Below, piece after piece: positions 16,296-28,182 of a stretch of 64,000 nucleotides of DNA. A program made the translations under genes and the position numbers. Position 1 is the stretch's first letter. The number at the start of each line of letters is the position of its first letter. Under the pieces are notes generated by a model, which saw nothing but the letters and a program-made list of their open reading frames with translations, made no database searches and was not told where the DNA came from. Source of the stretch: Theristus sp. LFF4_11 (lineage: Eukaryota > Nematoda > Chromadorea > Monhysterida > Xyalidae); NCBI GenBank assembly GCA_030248135.1, contig JASANC010003976.1, positions 1 through 64,000 of the forward strand. The letters run 5' to 3'.

Positions 16296-18528
16296 TCAAC
16301 GACAACATATTGGGTATCCACGGCTCGGTGCAGCGGTGCATCTGTACGGTGCAGGACAATTGTTGGGTGTGATCGTGCAAGTCACTGGCGTGCCCGTGTT
16401 TGGAAAGATTATTGTTCTGCTGTTGTCGCAGCCAGTACTGGACGCGAACACAACCACTGGTTGACTGGTGGTGTAGATCACTGGCTGCGGCTGGGGATAC
16501 ACTGCAAGCAAACACACAAACATTGTTGTTGTTTGGCCAAAATGGACACTTGAACTTGTAGCTGCGTGAAATTGCATCAAATTTATTTGAGGCGTTCTTA
16601 TTAAGCGCACCGTAGTTGGATGGTGACGAGAGTGCAATGGTTTCACGCAGCCAATCACTGAGCACAGCCACTCTTGTGTATACGCCAGGCGCCTGACGGT
16701 CACTGCAACGGTCCCCTCCCCATGACACAATACCCTGTAGCTCCCAGCGACCCGCTGAACCAGCACACACCAGTGGACCACCGGAGTCACCCTGTAGCAG
16801 TCGATAAAAAACACTGAATAATGATATAACATCTTTACTTAGAAAAGTATAGTTCAACAATAACAAATGTTCAACAAACTAGTAAGCAACGTAGAATTTT
16901 GTTGTTTTTGCAATTTGTTGAACTGTTATTAGAGTGCAGATAACCGTGTGGATGCACACAGTCGTTTGTAGAACTTTAAAACATAAAAACAAAAGGCGAA
17001 CACACTGACGCTGCAACTGTCCTGACGAAAAGGGCCAATGGCACACATCATTGATGTTGTGTCGTATCCCCAGCCATGCTTGCGTAGACACTGATCAGGT
17101 GGCTGAATGCGCACGTCCGCTTGCCGCAACTGAGGGCTGTCCGTGCCAGCTGCAAAGCAAACAATCAAACATGCTTCCGAACACCGTCCGTTTTTCATTC
17201 GTTTGCTTCAAAACCATTCCAGTTCAGTTTGAGAGCGGCGCATCAGTTATGAGGCCACCCTTTTTTGCATCTTAGGGCGCGTTCATGTTGCACTATTTAG
17301 TGACCGCTCAGCTATGTTTAAACATGGCTGCGCGGTCACTAAATACTGCAACATGAATGCACCCTTACAGTATGTTCGCCAGACCGCAATGCAGGCGTTC
17401 ATGCATTTAGTTTGTTTGTGATGAGTTCAGCTGACCTTCAGTTTCACCCCAGCCAGTGGTGTAGCAAGTGGTGCCCGGCTGCACAGCAGCAGTCGGCAGA
17501 CAGACCGGTTGAACGTTGACGCCAAACTGGAGTGGCTGCTCAAGGAACAGCACGGCGGCGTCGTAGGCGACCGTGTCAAAGTTGAACCGCGGGTGCATCA
17601 CCAAACGACTCACCCTGCGACACGGCGTGCCACCGCGCTGCGCCTGTGCGATGTTGTGCACACCCACGAACACACAGATCGCTGACGGTCGCTCGGGCAC
17701 TCCGCTGCAACACGGCAAACACTGCTGCTGGCTGTGCTTGGCTGGCACACAATGCGCACTGTGGCCATGTGAAACTCACTGGCACTGCGTGCTTGCTTCA
17801 GTTGCTTGACTGGTGGTGTCTGCTGAGTGGTTACCTGAGTGTCGCCAGCCAATCAGCGTGCATTGTAAATAAGCATGTGCCGCCAACTTCTCAGTGTGCA
17901 AACAGTGCGCAGCAGTGACGAGCGCATTGCTGGAGACGACTGTGGCGGCACAGCCGAGCCATTGGTTGCCAGACAGTCCGATGATCGACGCAAATCCACC
18001 AATGTTGTTCACGTTGTAGCCAAGACCAGCCTGCCACGGCCAGCTGTTCGGCACCGACGGTTTCCCATCTGACACACACGTGAACACTCTAAACTCGCAT
18101 CAACGATGGCGTTCGACCACAGTTTTTATCTCAGACCAGTTTGCTGGTATGATTCGGATTGGTCAACGCCAGTTTCTCATAGAGGAAAAGTTGTTGAGTA
18201 TAACTATTCTCAGTGCGGGTGGGATAAACGACTGGCTGCAAGACCGAACACTAACACATGATCCGATAGAAGACATCGCGTGGTCGAACGACCGCAACGC
18301 CGCAGCTGCTGCTTTGTCGTACCAGCCGTCTTCTGAGTGACTCTTCTACTGAAAATGGACACCGCATCGCATAGTAACCATTCCAAGCATTGCTTCACTG
18401 ATCCAATTGCCGTGTTCCTTCAAACTTGACCACCCACATTGTTTACATGTACCTGTTTGACCGAAGTGACAACGAAGCAGCACAAGCCAGATCAGCAGAC
18501 AGAACGGCTGCGCCATTATCATCGTCAT
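16296..18528 (-). CDS. Secreted trypsin-like serine protease (S1) with lustrin-type cysteine-rich tail
   Basis: Seven phase-consistent exons (minus strand): 18528-18453, 18348-18258, 18088-17888, 17704-17436, 17149-17010, 16791-16611, 16501-16296; 387 residues. A signal peptide (about residues 1-24, hydrophobic CLLIWLVLL) is followed by a short cysteine-containing pre-region, then PNSWPWQ, the catalytic His in LVTAAHC, Asp in [12 protein letters not shown], and Ser in [13 protein letters not shown]. The Asp six residues before the catalytic Ser predicts trypsin-like cleavage after Lys/Arg. The usual RIVGG activation site is diverged (RII...VSDGKP). The last exon adds about 65 residues with [17 protein letters not shown] and a terminal CC pair, resembling the lustrin cysteine-rich repeat common in nematode secreted proteins. 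Expected to be extracellular; the substrate is unknown. It converges with POLR1A. Confidence 0.9.
17275..17364. mobile_element. 90-bp palindromic MITE (TTA target site)
   Basis: GGGCGCGTTCATGTTGCA... pairs with ...TGCAACATGAATGCACCC over nearly the full length, flanked on both sides by TTA. A 3-bp TTA/TWA target site is typical of PIF/Harbinger elements. It lies in the protease intron 17150-17435. Confidence 0.75.
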
Positions 18529-19671
18529 TTTTGCAGGCCGCTGTTATAAAAACATTGCGCAACAGAACGAGAGGAACATTTTATTTTATTTTTTTGAGAA
18601 CTCTCTTCGTCATTCATAATTCAGTTTTCTCTGTTTATTTTTTGCCTATTGTGATGACGTTGTCAATACTTTCAACATCACAAAAAAACGAGACTGTTTA
18701 CCTATTCAGCCGACAGAAAAGAAACCCCGTTTCATCCATCCAACGTCTCAACGCGCTATACCGGTTTCACAGTTTATTCACGTCAAAAAATTTTCAAACA
18801 TCCATCGGCGCACTCTGCGCACATTCTGATTGTGCACTGCTTGTGTTTTGGATTGCACATTTTAATCCGCAACGGTACGAGGCGCTAATCGTGTACAAAA
18901 GTGTATAAAGTGTATAAAGTGTAATGTTAGGATTATCCGGCAAAATGTAGGAACACGGTGATGGTACCGTTGAAAAACAATAAAAGAAGCAACTTGAAAA
19001 CACGATAAAAATAAATAATTGTTCAGTCGATTCGTTTTCGAGCCCATGTTTTCAGTCGATTCAGAGCTAGCAATCAACACGTCTGGACGTGGAGTATTGT
19101 TGCGGTTTTATCAACATCTGTTTGATCTCTAGCGATTGGACTCTAAAACACGTTCACATTTCTTGCTGAGTTACGGTGCAACCAATACATGTATGCTCCA
19201 GCTGTAACCTCTAAGCAAACACACTGAACGCGACAAACGCTGTTCCATCCAATTGTTGGAAACCGGTTTAGTGATTTGTTCAACGTGGCGATCAACTGTG
19301 TAATCTGTGCAAAAAAGAGTTTAGAAAGTTGCTAGTGTTGCTAAGTCACTTTGCCGTTTGGTAGCATCGGAACAATATTCAGTAAAAACTTTCGATGTTC
19401 AATGTAAACCAGAGAGCGTAATTTTCAAAGCGACCGCCCACTCCAGAAGAAACAAACAAAAAATGCAAGATACATGAATCGATAATACAATTTATGTGAA
19501 TGGAAACAGCTTCATTAGAAATTACATTGTCCTGAATTTAACGATGCGTGACAAACTTCATGTTGTTTCCGCATCACTTGGGTTTGAGTACAGTCACGGC
19601 CATGTTCAGTGATTAATGGGAGCAGGTTTGGGCTCTGAGGTTTGCTCAGTCAGTGACAGACTGACAGTGAC
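18529..19671. other. Divergent intergenic region (protease / FkbM gene)
   Basis: About 1.1 kb between two divergent start codons, AT-rich. It presumably holds both promoters. No further gene, RNA or clear repeat could be supported. Confidence 0.5.
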
Positions 19672-21028
19672 ATGAATCGGTGTTTGCGTCTTCTGTTGTT
19701 GTCGTTGATCACATTCAGTGCGTTTTACCTCAGTTTATTGACGATATTGAGCAAAAACACGCTAGAAGATTTTGACAACTACGTGGAGCCACGTTATCAG
19801 GATGAGCGACCGAACACAAACAACGATGATGACAGTTCGGCGAATGCAACTTCAAAAGCCAGACGCTACTGGGAAGCAGTACGCTGGGTCCGCGAACACT
19901 TGGTTGAACCGTCCGGCGATGTGCACCAAGTGGTGCTGGATGAGACAAAGACTGACTATTCACAAGCCGGACAAGCAATGACGTTGATTCAAAAATATTT
20001 CAAGAACAAAACTGACGGCAGGTTCATTGAAGTAAGTTGTGAACACTTATGGCAGTGATGGCGTCAAAAATGTGTGCCTTCTCATGAAGATTTCTCAGCG
20101 TTTGCAAGCATTACAGGTTGGTGCTTACGATGGCGAAAAGTACTCGAATACATTAGCTTTGGAGCTGCACTACAATTGGACGGGTATTCTTATCGAAGCA
20201 GCAGTTGAAAATTTCAATCAGCTGCTCCAAAAGAATCGCAATTCCTACATTCTGCACGCGCGCATCACGAACACAACCGAGTTGACAAACAGCGCATTTG
20301 TAGCACGCGGCTCTGGTGCTGCTGCACTGAATGCGGACAACTTGACTGATGGTACGATGAAGAAATATGGAAATATGGCAGCCGTTGTCACCACTGTGCC
20401 TCTGGGTGCCGTCTTACAGGCGGTCGGCTGGTCAAGGTGAATCTGCAGTCGAACTCTAAATTGTAAGTAATCAGCTGCGTCGTTGGTGATCACATGATGC
20501 ATGCTTCCTACGCAGCACATACTCCGCCTACACAACAATGCACGCACAGAAAACATGCATTACAACCAACTGATTGCCTACAATTTATGTTCGACTGTAT
20601 TTGAAAAATTTTATGCGCTAGAATTTAGAATTTTAAAATGACACTGACAGCTAAGGCAGTCACTGGTGTCGTGACAACTTGTAGCTTCAATATTATTCCA
20701 ACATCAGTACGTCTGTTCGGACCACGAGCTACAGAGTAGACCAATTGAAGTTTGTTTGCTCCGCGTGATTGCTCACAATTGGCGTTGTCTTGCTCACAGA
20801 TACGACCTAATCACCATCGATGTTGAGGGCGAAGAGCTGCAAGTGCTCGAGTCTATCGACTCCTGGCAAAGCGTGCAAATTGATTTCTTTCAAATCGAGT
20901 GTCGCTACTGTAACAGTTTAGCTGCACAGAAACTCAGTCGACTGCGAGCGTTCATGCATCAGCACGGATACACTGAAGTGGACAAATTGTTTGTCGACAG
21001 AATATTCAAGAACAACAGTCTACCGTGA
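19672..21028 (+). CDS. FkbM-domain methyltransferase-like type II membrane protein
   Basis: Exons 19672-20031, 20117-20436 and 20800-21028 join in phase to 302 residues. A signal anchor (about residues 5-26, LRLLLLSLITFSAFYLSLLTI) is followed by a variable acidic stem. The FkbM-type methyltransferase domain runs from about residue 118: GRFIEVGAYDGEKYSNTLALE, the SAM-binding glycine motif of the family, then NWTGILIEA, and near the C-terminus YDLITIDVEGEELQVLE. The layout (N-terminal anchor, lumenal FkbM domain) matches the Star-like group in animals, whose enzymatic activity is unproven. The intron 20437-20799 holds a small inverted-repeat element. Its stop lies 91 bp from the convergent GPCR stop. 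Confidence 0.85.
20445..20600. mobile_element. Inverted-repeat MITE, CAGTCGAAC family, copy 1
   Basis: CAGTCGAACTCTAAATTGTA at the left is mirrored by TACAATTTATGTTCGACTG at the right, about 155 bp apart, with ATCAGCTG-like motifs inside each arm. Related sequence occurs at 11970-12065 and 45783-45950. Exact ends are approximate. Confidence 0.65.
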
Positions 21029-21119
21029 ACGTTTGTTTTGTTCTATCAGATACATATTGTATTTCGTGTTTTCTCAGTTCTGGTTGAATGTAAATCACAA
21101 CAACACAAAGTGTGTTTCA

Positions 21120-23222
21120 TCAAAATTGCTCAACGCGAACTTGCACGCGTTGAGCGGCTGTGGCGGCATTGGCAGTGACGTTGCCAGTGGCGAGCGCAGT
21201 GGCAGCATTCGTGCAGAACATTGCATCCAGCGGCTCACTGTCACTGGCAGGACTCGTCGCTCGTTGCTTGTCACGAACACAGTGCCAACAGACGGAGCTA
21301 CGCAGCAGTGAGCGATATTTGCCGCCAAGTGAGTAGTAGATGAAAAATGAGCTCGCCGAATTCAGCACCACTGTCAAGTTGCCCAATTCGACAAGCAGGG
21401 TGAACGTGCTGAAAAGAACGACAGCGACACTGCACATGGCTGCCTTTTACCATGTTTGGCACTAGTCTTAGAATTCAGTGTCTATGAAAACAACTTTCTG
21501 CACATAAAACCAGCACGAACGTTGGTGTGTCGTGATCGCGGAATGTGTAATGGCCGACGATGTCAACAATGTTGTTGATGAACGGCAACATGTTGCACAA
21601 CAAGAACACCACAACCACAGCCAGCAACATCAGCGTCATGTTGCGCTCGAGTTTGTTCGCTCGCAACGTTTTCAATCGGTAACGCACGCGCGTCTTCAGA
21701 TGAGCGCTGACTTGATCGTGGAACGCACACGACGACTCCTCGCTGTCTTTGCACTTGTGCCTGAAAGAGCCAGACGGAATTTCTCCACAAAACCTTACAC
21801 CAAAAATGTTTACCTTTCATGGATTTTACACAGATGCAAACCTGTTTGTCTGTTCTGTCTCAGTTGTGGTCGCATGTTGGTGTGACTCATCAGTTTCTGG
21901 AACTGCGAGTAGACTGCGATGCTGAGGCACAAGAACGTGCAGTGCTGCTGTCTGTGCATGCGTGCCATTGCCACTGTCGTTGGAGGACATCTGCTGTGGT
22001 GCGCCACGCACTGTGCGTCCCATGATGCCACGCATGCGCTGCAATGACCAACATAGTGCAAAACACAACACTCGCACACCTATGTACTACATATGTACGT
22101 GCAACTGATCGTCAGAAACTGCGAGCTCAGCCTGCGACAGTTGGTTAGGAACAACCGAGCATCGATTGACTTCCACAGCTCTTTCACAATCAAACAGTTC
22201 ACTGTGATGATCACTGTGAATGGAACGATGAACACCACGACACTGAAACGTGTACAGGTGGGTCAGAAGTAACGACATAACTTTAGATTGTTTACTGGTC
22301 AACCCCTTCACCAATTTTTTTTAAACTGAAAAACTACAAAATCATTGAGTGCCACATAAAAACCGCTACGCTAACCTGTAAACTATAACTTTGTAGCCGA
22401 GAAAGTAAACTTCGTTCATCAACAGTCGTGACGGCGCGATTGCGATCGAGTGCTTGTGAAATTTGAACGACCAACAATTTGTGGTGGTCGTCTCAAAGAA
22501 ACGTGGAATGTTGAACGCACTGGACGCAAGAACGGTGAACGTCATCAGGCGCATCGCCGCTTGGCCTGTGATCAGTGCGCGTGCTCGCAGCGGGTGACAG
22601 ACACCTGCAATACAAGGCACAATACTGACAGCACTGGCGCACAAATGCAAATGCAAACAAACGAACCAAGCCATCGATGTAAACTGATCGCAACCATCAA
22701 ATGGACGTTGATCGTACGTGCTGTTATGGCTAATGGGTAGGTGCATCGAATCACTGTGAATGCGAACTCGGTAGCCCAGAGAGATTCATGTGCACACTGC
22801 TCCAGAAGTGCGGGCACCGTGAACAACAGCAACGAACAGAGCACTATGGATAAATCGCTGCAGCACAACGCCAGTATGAACCAGTTGATCGTTGACTGGC
22901 GCATGACGCGTTGTGCGAATATGTAGATGTTGACGGCGTGTGTGACACAGGCGAACACGATCAACGGCAACATCACCACGACACGAACGAACACCTGCGT
23001 ACGGGTGTACTCGAGCAGATGCCGACAGCCTGCCAGTGGCGTCTGCTGGCTGCAGCCGAACGCACCATGACACGCGCACGCCACCGAGCCCGGGCACCCC
23101 GCGTAACCAACGTCAAACACCGTCATTAGTTGCAGCACTGAAACAACCAGAAAACGATACCACGCATTCTTGATAACGTCCGTTATTATGGTGTTGGATT
23201 TCAACTCCTGCGACTGATACAA
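21120..23222 (-). CDS. Rhodopsin-family peptide GPCR, FMRFamide-receptor-like
   Basis: Minus-strand exons include 23222-22667, 22604-22376, one from 22242 to about 22107, one or two between about 22028 and 21700, a TM6 exon (about 21757-21505) and the last exon to 21120; the middle junctions are uncertain. Seven hydrophobic segments can be placed: TM1 VVMLPLIVFACVTHAVNIYIF, TM2 WFILALCCSDLSIVLCSLLLF, TM3 ending in SLHRWLG (in place of DRY), TM4 MRLMTFTVLASSAFNIPRFF, TM5 VVFIVPFTVIITVNCLIVKEL, TM6 MLLAVVVVFLLCNMLPFINN, and TM7 ending NSASSFFIYYSLGGKYR. The NS(A/V)xNFxIY variant of NPxxY and the RMLLAVVxVFLLCN helix are hallmarks of the FMRFamide/myosuppressin receptor group. An N-terminal cysteine-rich extracellular segment of about 75 residues precedes TM1. 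The ligand is presumably a short amidated neuropeptide. Confidence 0.85.
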
Positions 23223-24147
23223 TTGTACACTGATACGACGACTCCCGCCTTGATGGAGAATACAAATACTGCCTTATTTATTCGGCCACACTGTATGATC
23301 TTTTATTTTGGTCCCGCAACTCAATGCACTTATTTACGCGGGAATTCAAAATTGGTGAAGTGATCCAAGTCCCCTAATTAGGACCAAGTCACTTAGGTCA
23401 TTTGAATTACTACATAAAGATTGAAACTAGTTTTATTTTCACGTCTGCACACGCATTCAGTCGCAGAACTTAAAAAAATGATAATATTTAAAATTCACAC
23501 CGCGCGCCTTTTATTCGGCGCTTGAAACTGAGGTCGATTTAAAAAAAATAAGCGTCAACTTGTCTCACCCAAGAAAAATTATTCGCGAGCAAGACAATCA
23601 TTTCGCATGATTTAACCACATTTGTAAGAAAGAGAGCTCAAAAAACAAAAAAAACGTCGTGACACAACGATTCGACGGCTATAAAATGACCTAGTAATAG
23701 CATTCAGCCTACTGTTAACTATTTATTATTGAAATTTGCCGTCATAAAACAAACCGGCAGAATGTTGTTAAAAGCGTACGGGTTTATCTCGCATGAGGTT
23801 GACTGTTTAAAACTGAACATTAGGAGAAAACGACAAAGTAATTGACTTAATCACAAGAATGGAGTTTGAATTAGCGTGATTCAGTAAGTACAGGGTGATC
23901 TAACAAACAAAAAACGAAAGCAAGAACTTGTGCTGAAAATAGTTGATAACTGAATATAAAAAAAGCTTGTTAGTGGTCACCAGCAGAGCTCGCCGGTTTG
24001 CTGAGATGGATTAGCATTCCAGCAGTGAATTGTTCATCGCCAACCAAGTCAGTTGTGAGCTTTTTTTAATTGAATTGAATTAATGCCAAGTGTGCTGTCA
24101 AGAATATCCTGAAAACAATGCGTGACCGTGAAAGTAACAAGAACAAG
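23223..24147. other. Intergenic region upstream of calpain, with a repeat-end fragment
   Basis: AT-rich. 23255-23295 matches the right end (TTTATTCGGCCA...) of the MITE family at 46254 and 50913, and 23295-23360 (GGTCCC...GCGGGAATTCAAAATTGG) has a match at 51430-51500. So a degraded repeat is present. No gene seen. Confidence 0.5.
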
Positions 24148-24333
24148 GTTGTTATTGTTGGGATTTTAGGCGATGTTTTTTTTGAGCAAGGGCTAACCCA
24201 GAGAAGCGTACAGAACGCCATTGAGTAGGGCGCCCATCGAGTTTTCTGTCATTAAGTGCCTACCCCTCGGCGGGCCTCGGTCCTCCGAACGCACACAGAC
24301 AGTCTAACGCTCTACCACCAGGCCACGAGGGTG
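24148..24333 (-). repeat. tRNA-derived SINE, copy 1
   Basis: On the minus strand it begins CACCCTCGTGGCCTGGTGG (A-box like), has a B-box-like GTTCGGAGGACCGAGG region closing an acceptor-type stem (CCTCG/CGAGG), then a shared body and a short degenerate (AAC)n tail. It is about 80-90% similar to 47146-47344 and partly to 38565-38705, so it is a dispersed Pol III SINE rather than a tRNA gene. Confidence 0.8.
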
Positions 24334-24485
24334 AAAAGAGTACCAGCTACGTCCTGCGCAATAAAAACATGCAACATCGAGCTACCACAAATTTATTTTC
24401 ATTTGTAACGTACGACACGCTAGTTTTGTTCGCATTGCTTTTCTTTTTTCCATGTTCACTGGTCATCATCGTTTTCAAACTGACA

Positions 24486-26973
24486 ATGCCTTGTAGCCAG
24501 TACTGGCACGAAAGGCGATTAGCAGAATCCACAAGTTGTCCGTTCATTGATCGCGAGTTCCCTCCAGCTGATCAGTCGATGTTGGTTATGCAGGGTTTTC
24601 ATACAGAGTGAGCCAAAAAAGGTTCCAATTCTAACATGCTCTCACTGGCTTGTGCTGAGGTGTTTCGAGCTGAAAATTGGAACACTATTAGAAAACATTT
24701 GGAGGTTTTTCTGACCAAATTTTTGTCACGGTATGTTGCCCCTGTCACTTACTACAGCAAAATATCTGAAAAATATGAAAAATCGACAAATGTTGCAACA
24801 AGCAACATATCATGACAAAAATTTTGTCAGAAAAACCTCTAAATGCTTTCTAGTAGTGTTCCAATTTTCAGCTCGAAACACCTCAGCACAAGCCAGTGAG
24901 AGCATTTTAGAATTGGAACCTTTTTTTGGCTCACCCTGTATATGCGTCATTGAGGGACAGGCTTTTTCATGAAAATTTTCAGGTAAACTTCGAAACTTTA
25001 TGGTTTAGTTACAGAAAGCAATAAAATGCAGAGGCGCAACTGATGCGATCGCCGCTACAGTCAACTGGCGTCGCCCGACAGCTATGCGAGCTAAACCACG
25101 TCTGTTTTCAATCAGTCCCGATCAGCCGATGCTCATCAACCAAGGTTGGTTTTTCGAAATATTTTGAGTTCAGTTTGAATCTAAAATTAAAATTTTGCAG
25201 CCGCTCAAATAAAACTGATACTGCATATAAATGAATGGTATTGCAGGGCGCCTCGGTGACTGTTGGCTTGTCGCAGCGTTGTGCTCATTGACACGCACGC
25301 CACATTTATTGCGGATGATTTTTCCTGCATTGGAAAAGCAGGATTACTGCAATTATAATCACAATGGCACAATGACAATGGCAATGCAAGATAGCCAGAG
25401 AACGCCGCTTCTCAGACACTCTGGCGTTTTCTGTATACGTCTTTGGCATTGCGGTAGGGTTTCATCAACTAAAGCGTTGTTTCATAGTTGCACACTGTGC
25501 GCAGTCATCATTGACACAGCTGTTGTTGCAGGAGACTGGCACCATGTGCTGATCGACGACTTGCTGCCCACGGACGGGCACGGCTGTCTGCTGTTTGCAA
25601 ACTCGGTGCATGCCGACGAGTTCTGGCCGTGTTTGATTGAGAAGGCCATGGCAAAGGTCGCTGGCAGCTACCAAGCACTCAACTATGGCACTCTGCTCGA
25701 CGGAATGCTTGACTTCACTGGCAAGTGCGTTTATAATGTTCTCATGAGAACGGGCCAGCTGTTCATGCAGCTCAGTTGTCAGTATTTTTTTGCAAAAACG
25801 TTAGTTTTATACGTTTCAGGCGCTATCCACGAGCACATATATCCACTACTTAACAGACAATTGAACATTCCGAAATACAATCGCAATGCGACGAGCAGCG
25901 AACTACTGGCGCACGTGCTGCGGCTGTTGGAGCGGGGACGTCACGTGCTGGTGTGCCTGGCAAACGATGATGAGAACAACTGTCAGCTGGTTGACACACT
26001 GAGCACAGCACTCTGTCGCAGCTGTTGTGTGTGCATCGACGCAACATCAAACGCGTCACCCGGCAACATTGGCCACTGCCTGGTGCTCGACCACGTCGAC
26101 CAAGTCACTGGCAATGCCGTGTTGATCGACCCGAGCAACATTCAGTCGTCCCCGATGCTCATACCCTGGACGTATTTATGTGCAAACTGCCACGAAATGG
26201 TGATTGCGCACCCACCTGACACGTTGCTGACAAACGGGAAGTGCATGCTGCAGATCACTGGTACACGCGGTCGCAAATAACAGAAATACCGCACTGAATA
26301 GCAGCATAAATGCAACATCACAGAAACATGTCGTTCAGGCAGCTGGACCGTATCACCGCTGTTCACGGCTGGCGGCTGTCCAAACTTTCGATCGACTTGC
26401 CTTGCGAACCCGTGTGCACTGGTGCATGTGCTGCAGCCAACCACAGTAACGGCCAGCCTCGAACAGACGGACACACGACGACAGAAACAGGCTTTGCTCT
26501 ACATTGGGCTCTTCGTCACGCAACTTAGAGTGATTTGATTTTGGAAAATTTTTTGTAACTATAGATACAAAAGACACTGCTTCAGTTGTTAGAGTCTCAA
26601 GTAATTTAGATTAGCGACGCGACTCGCTTGGTTGCAGTATCAACGTACGTCAACAGCCGTCAGACACAGGTTTATTTGGTTTTAAGCCATTATTATTTGG
26701 GCCGCGATCAAACACGTTCATGCTTGCTGCCGTTTACAGCTGTGTGTGCAACTGAAACGAGGCGTCTACGCAGTGCTTGCGAGCACTTACCTTCCAGGTC
26801 AACTTGGCCACTTTGTGATGAGCGTCGTGGCAGCTGACCGACCAGTGCGCGTTTATCCCATTGTCGGCACCTTGATGCAACCGATCAGATTACTTTCGTC
26901 TGATGATTATTGCTCTTGCACAGCTCGAGGCACTGTCTGTAACACAGAAAGTCATGAAACACGTTGTTCATAA
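24486..26973 (+). CDS. Calpain-like cysteine protease (catalytic plus C2-like domain)
   Basis: Seven phase-consistent exons: 24486-24594, 25034-25144, 25247-25453, 25532-25720, 25820-26260, 26339-26529, 26740-26973; 493 residues. PC1 core: a NWRRP segment, then the catalytic Cys in GRLGDCWLVAALCSL, DDLLPTDGHGCLLF, DEFWPCLIEKAMAKVAGSY and DGMLDFTG. PC2 core: the catalytic His is probably in NIGHCLVLDHVD. The usual Asn motif NPWG is absent; DPSN occupies its place. The C2-like (CBSW) domain starts at GSWTVSPLFTAGGCPNF and has LKRGVYAVLASTYLPGQLGHF. No EF-hand domain follows. A calcium-dependent cytosolic protease by family; activity is uncertain given the changed PC2 motif. The intron after 25720 has a GC donor (G|GCAAGT). 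Intron 1 contains a MITE. An upstream in-frame ATG at 24369 is an alternative start. Confidence 0.85.
24604..24938. mobile_element. Mariner-type MITE in calpain intron 1
   Basis: CAGAGTGAGCCAAAAAAGG and CCTTTTTTTGGCTCACCCTG form inverted repeats of about 130 bp with TA at both flanks. The terminal motif matches the elements at 2810-3719 and 54629-55775, so these form one family. The 335-bp copy has no coding sequence. Confidence 0.85.
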
Positions 26974-27031
26974 TAACAATTATCTTAGTCGCTTCCTGCT
27001 ATGCAGTATGTTTGCTCGTTCGTGTACAGGC

Positions 27032-28122
27032 CTGGGTTTTTTGCAGAAAAACGTCGGTTTTTTTGCAGAAATTTTGGACCGTTTGCAGAAATTTTTCAAT
27101 AGATTTCTGCAAATTGCAGAAACAGATTTGCATACAAACTTTGGTTCTGCAATATTCATTTTGTGCTTAGCGGTTGACTGATGTTTCACATCAACAAGGA
27201 AGAAATTTCACATAGTTTTTTTTGTCAAAAACAGCTGTTTCGCCGGTTGCTGTGTAGCGCAATGATTGGCGTTTTGTTTTGCCTTCGTAAATAAAATCGG
27301 AGCATTTTAAATTCGCAAAATAAAACAGAATCAGATCAATTCGAAAATTATTGTTTGCTTAGGCTTTCTGTTTGGAATTAGAATGAAGTGATCCATCATC
27401 ACACAACAGAAGATGCAAAAATAAGACATTGGCGGAGGTACGGTGCGCAAGTTTGTCGTCGAGCTGGTCGAGAATCTCAGCAACCTATTCGAAGACGCGC
27501 ACAGTGTTCTCAATCAAGGCTGCCAAAATATTCTACCGTCTGAGATGGATCTGAACAGCTGCTGGCTTACGGAAATGCCAATCTGCTATCTGCATCAGTT
27601 TTATTCATCAATTTTACCGGGCAAGGGCAGTATCACTGACGAATGGAAACGATTCAAATGCGAGCGATTTCAATTCCCTGGTCCGAGTATAACTGCAGGC
27701 AAGCATGCAGTATCTGGGGATGAAAACAAAGGCGATACAAAATCAAACCGAACATGAGAACGTCGAACCGACCGAAGCCCATCGCTTTGATTGCGAAATT
27801 GAGCAATGAGGGCTCTCATTTGATATTAATTGTGTTAAGTTGAATGATTTGAAACGAATGATTGGTGATTTGTTTGGTTTTTGCAATCTGGTTTGGTTTT
27901 GGTGTTTTTTCTGAATCTTTAAAAAATTCTGCGGTAAAACGATGCAATTGGCAATTGCTACTCTGAGCATCATTTCTTAACGATGCTCAGAACGAAAAAA
28001 AATGACATTGAACAAGCACAAAAACCATTTTCGTCGTGTTTTTGAAATTTGCAGAAACCAAATTTTATTTACCAAATTTCTGCAAATTGCAGAACCGACT
28101 TTTTGAAAAAAAACCTACATAG
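27032..28122. mobile_element. hAT-like element with 8-bp target duplication
   Basis: The 8-bp direct repeat GTACAGGC occurs at 27024-27031 and 28123-28130. The arms share GGTTTTTT...CGGTT...TTTGCAGAAATTTGG in inverted orientation. The interior holds a 105-codon open frame (27443-27757, +) that begins after a possible acceptor and includes NSCWLTEMPICYLHQFY and DEWKRFKCERFQFPGPS. I do not recognise it; it could be a decayed transposase piece. Confidence 0.65.
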
Positions 28123-28182
28123 GTACAGGCTGGTCCAGAATTCTGTCCAGAATGTCCAGAAATCATATCAAACGTTGACCAA

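Noticed and set aside
16482..16501. 20-nt intron in the last protease exon
   Set aside because: A normal 109-nt intron (16502-16610) with matching phases gives the same cysteine-rich ending.
24148..24333. Genuine tRNA gene
   Set aside because: The tRNA-like head is followed by a shared body and an (AAC)n tail and is repeated in the window, so it is a SINE.
27443..27757. Extra calpain exon
   Set aside because: It lies inside a hAT-like element bounded by an 8-bp duplication, downstream of the calpain stop, and has no calpain-domain resemblance.
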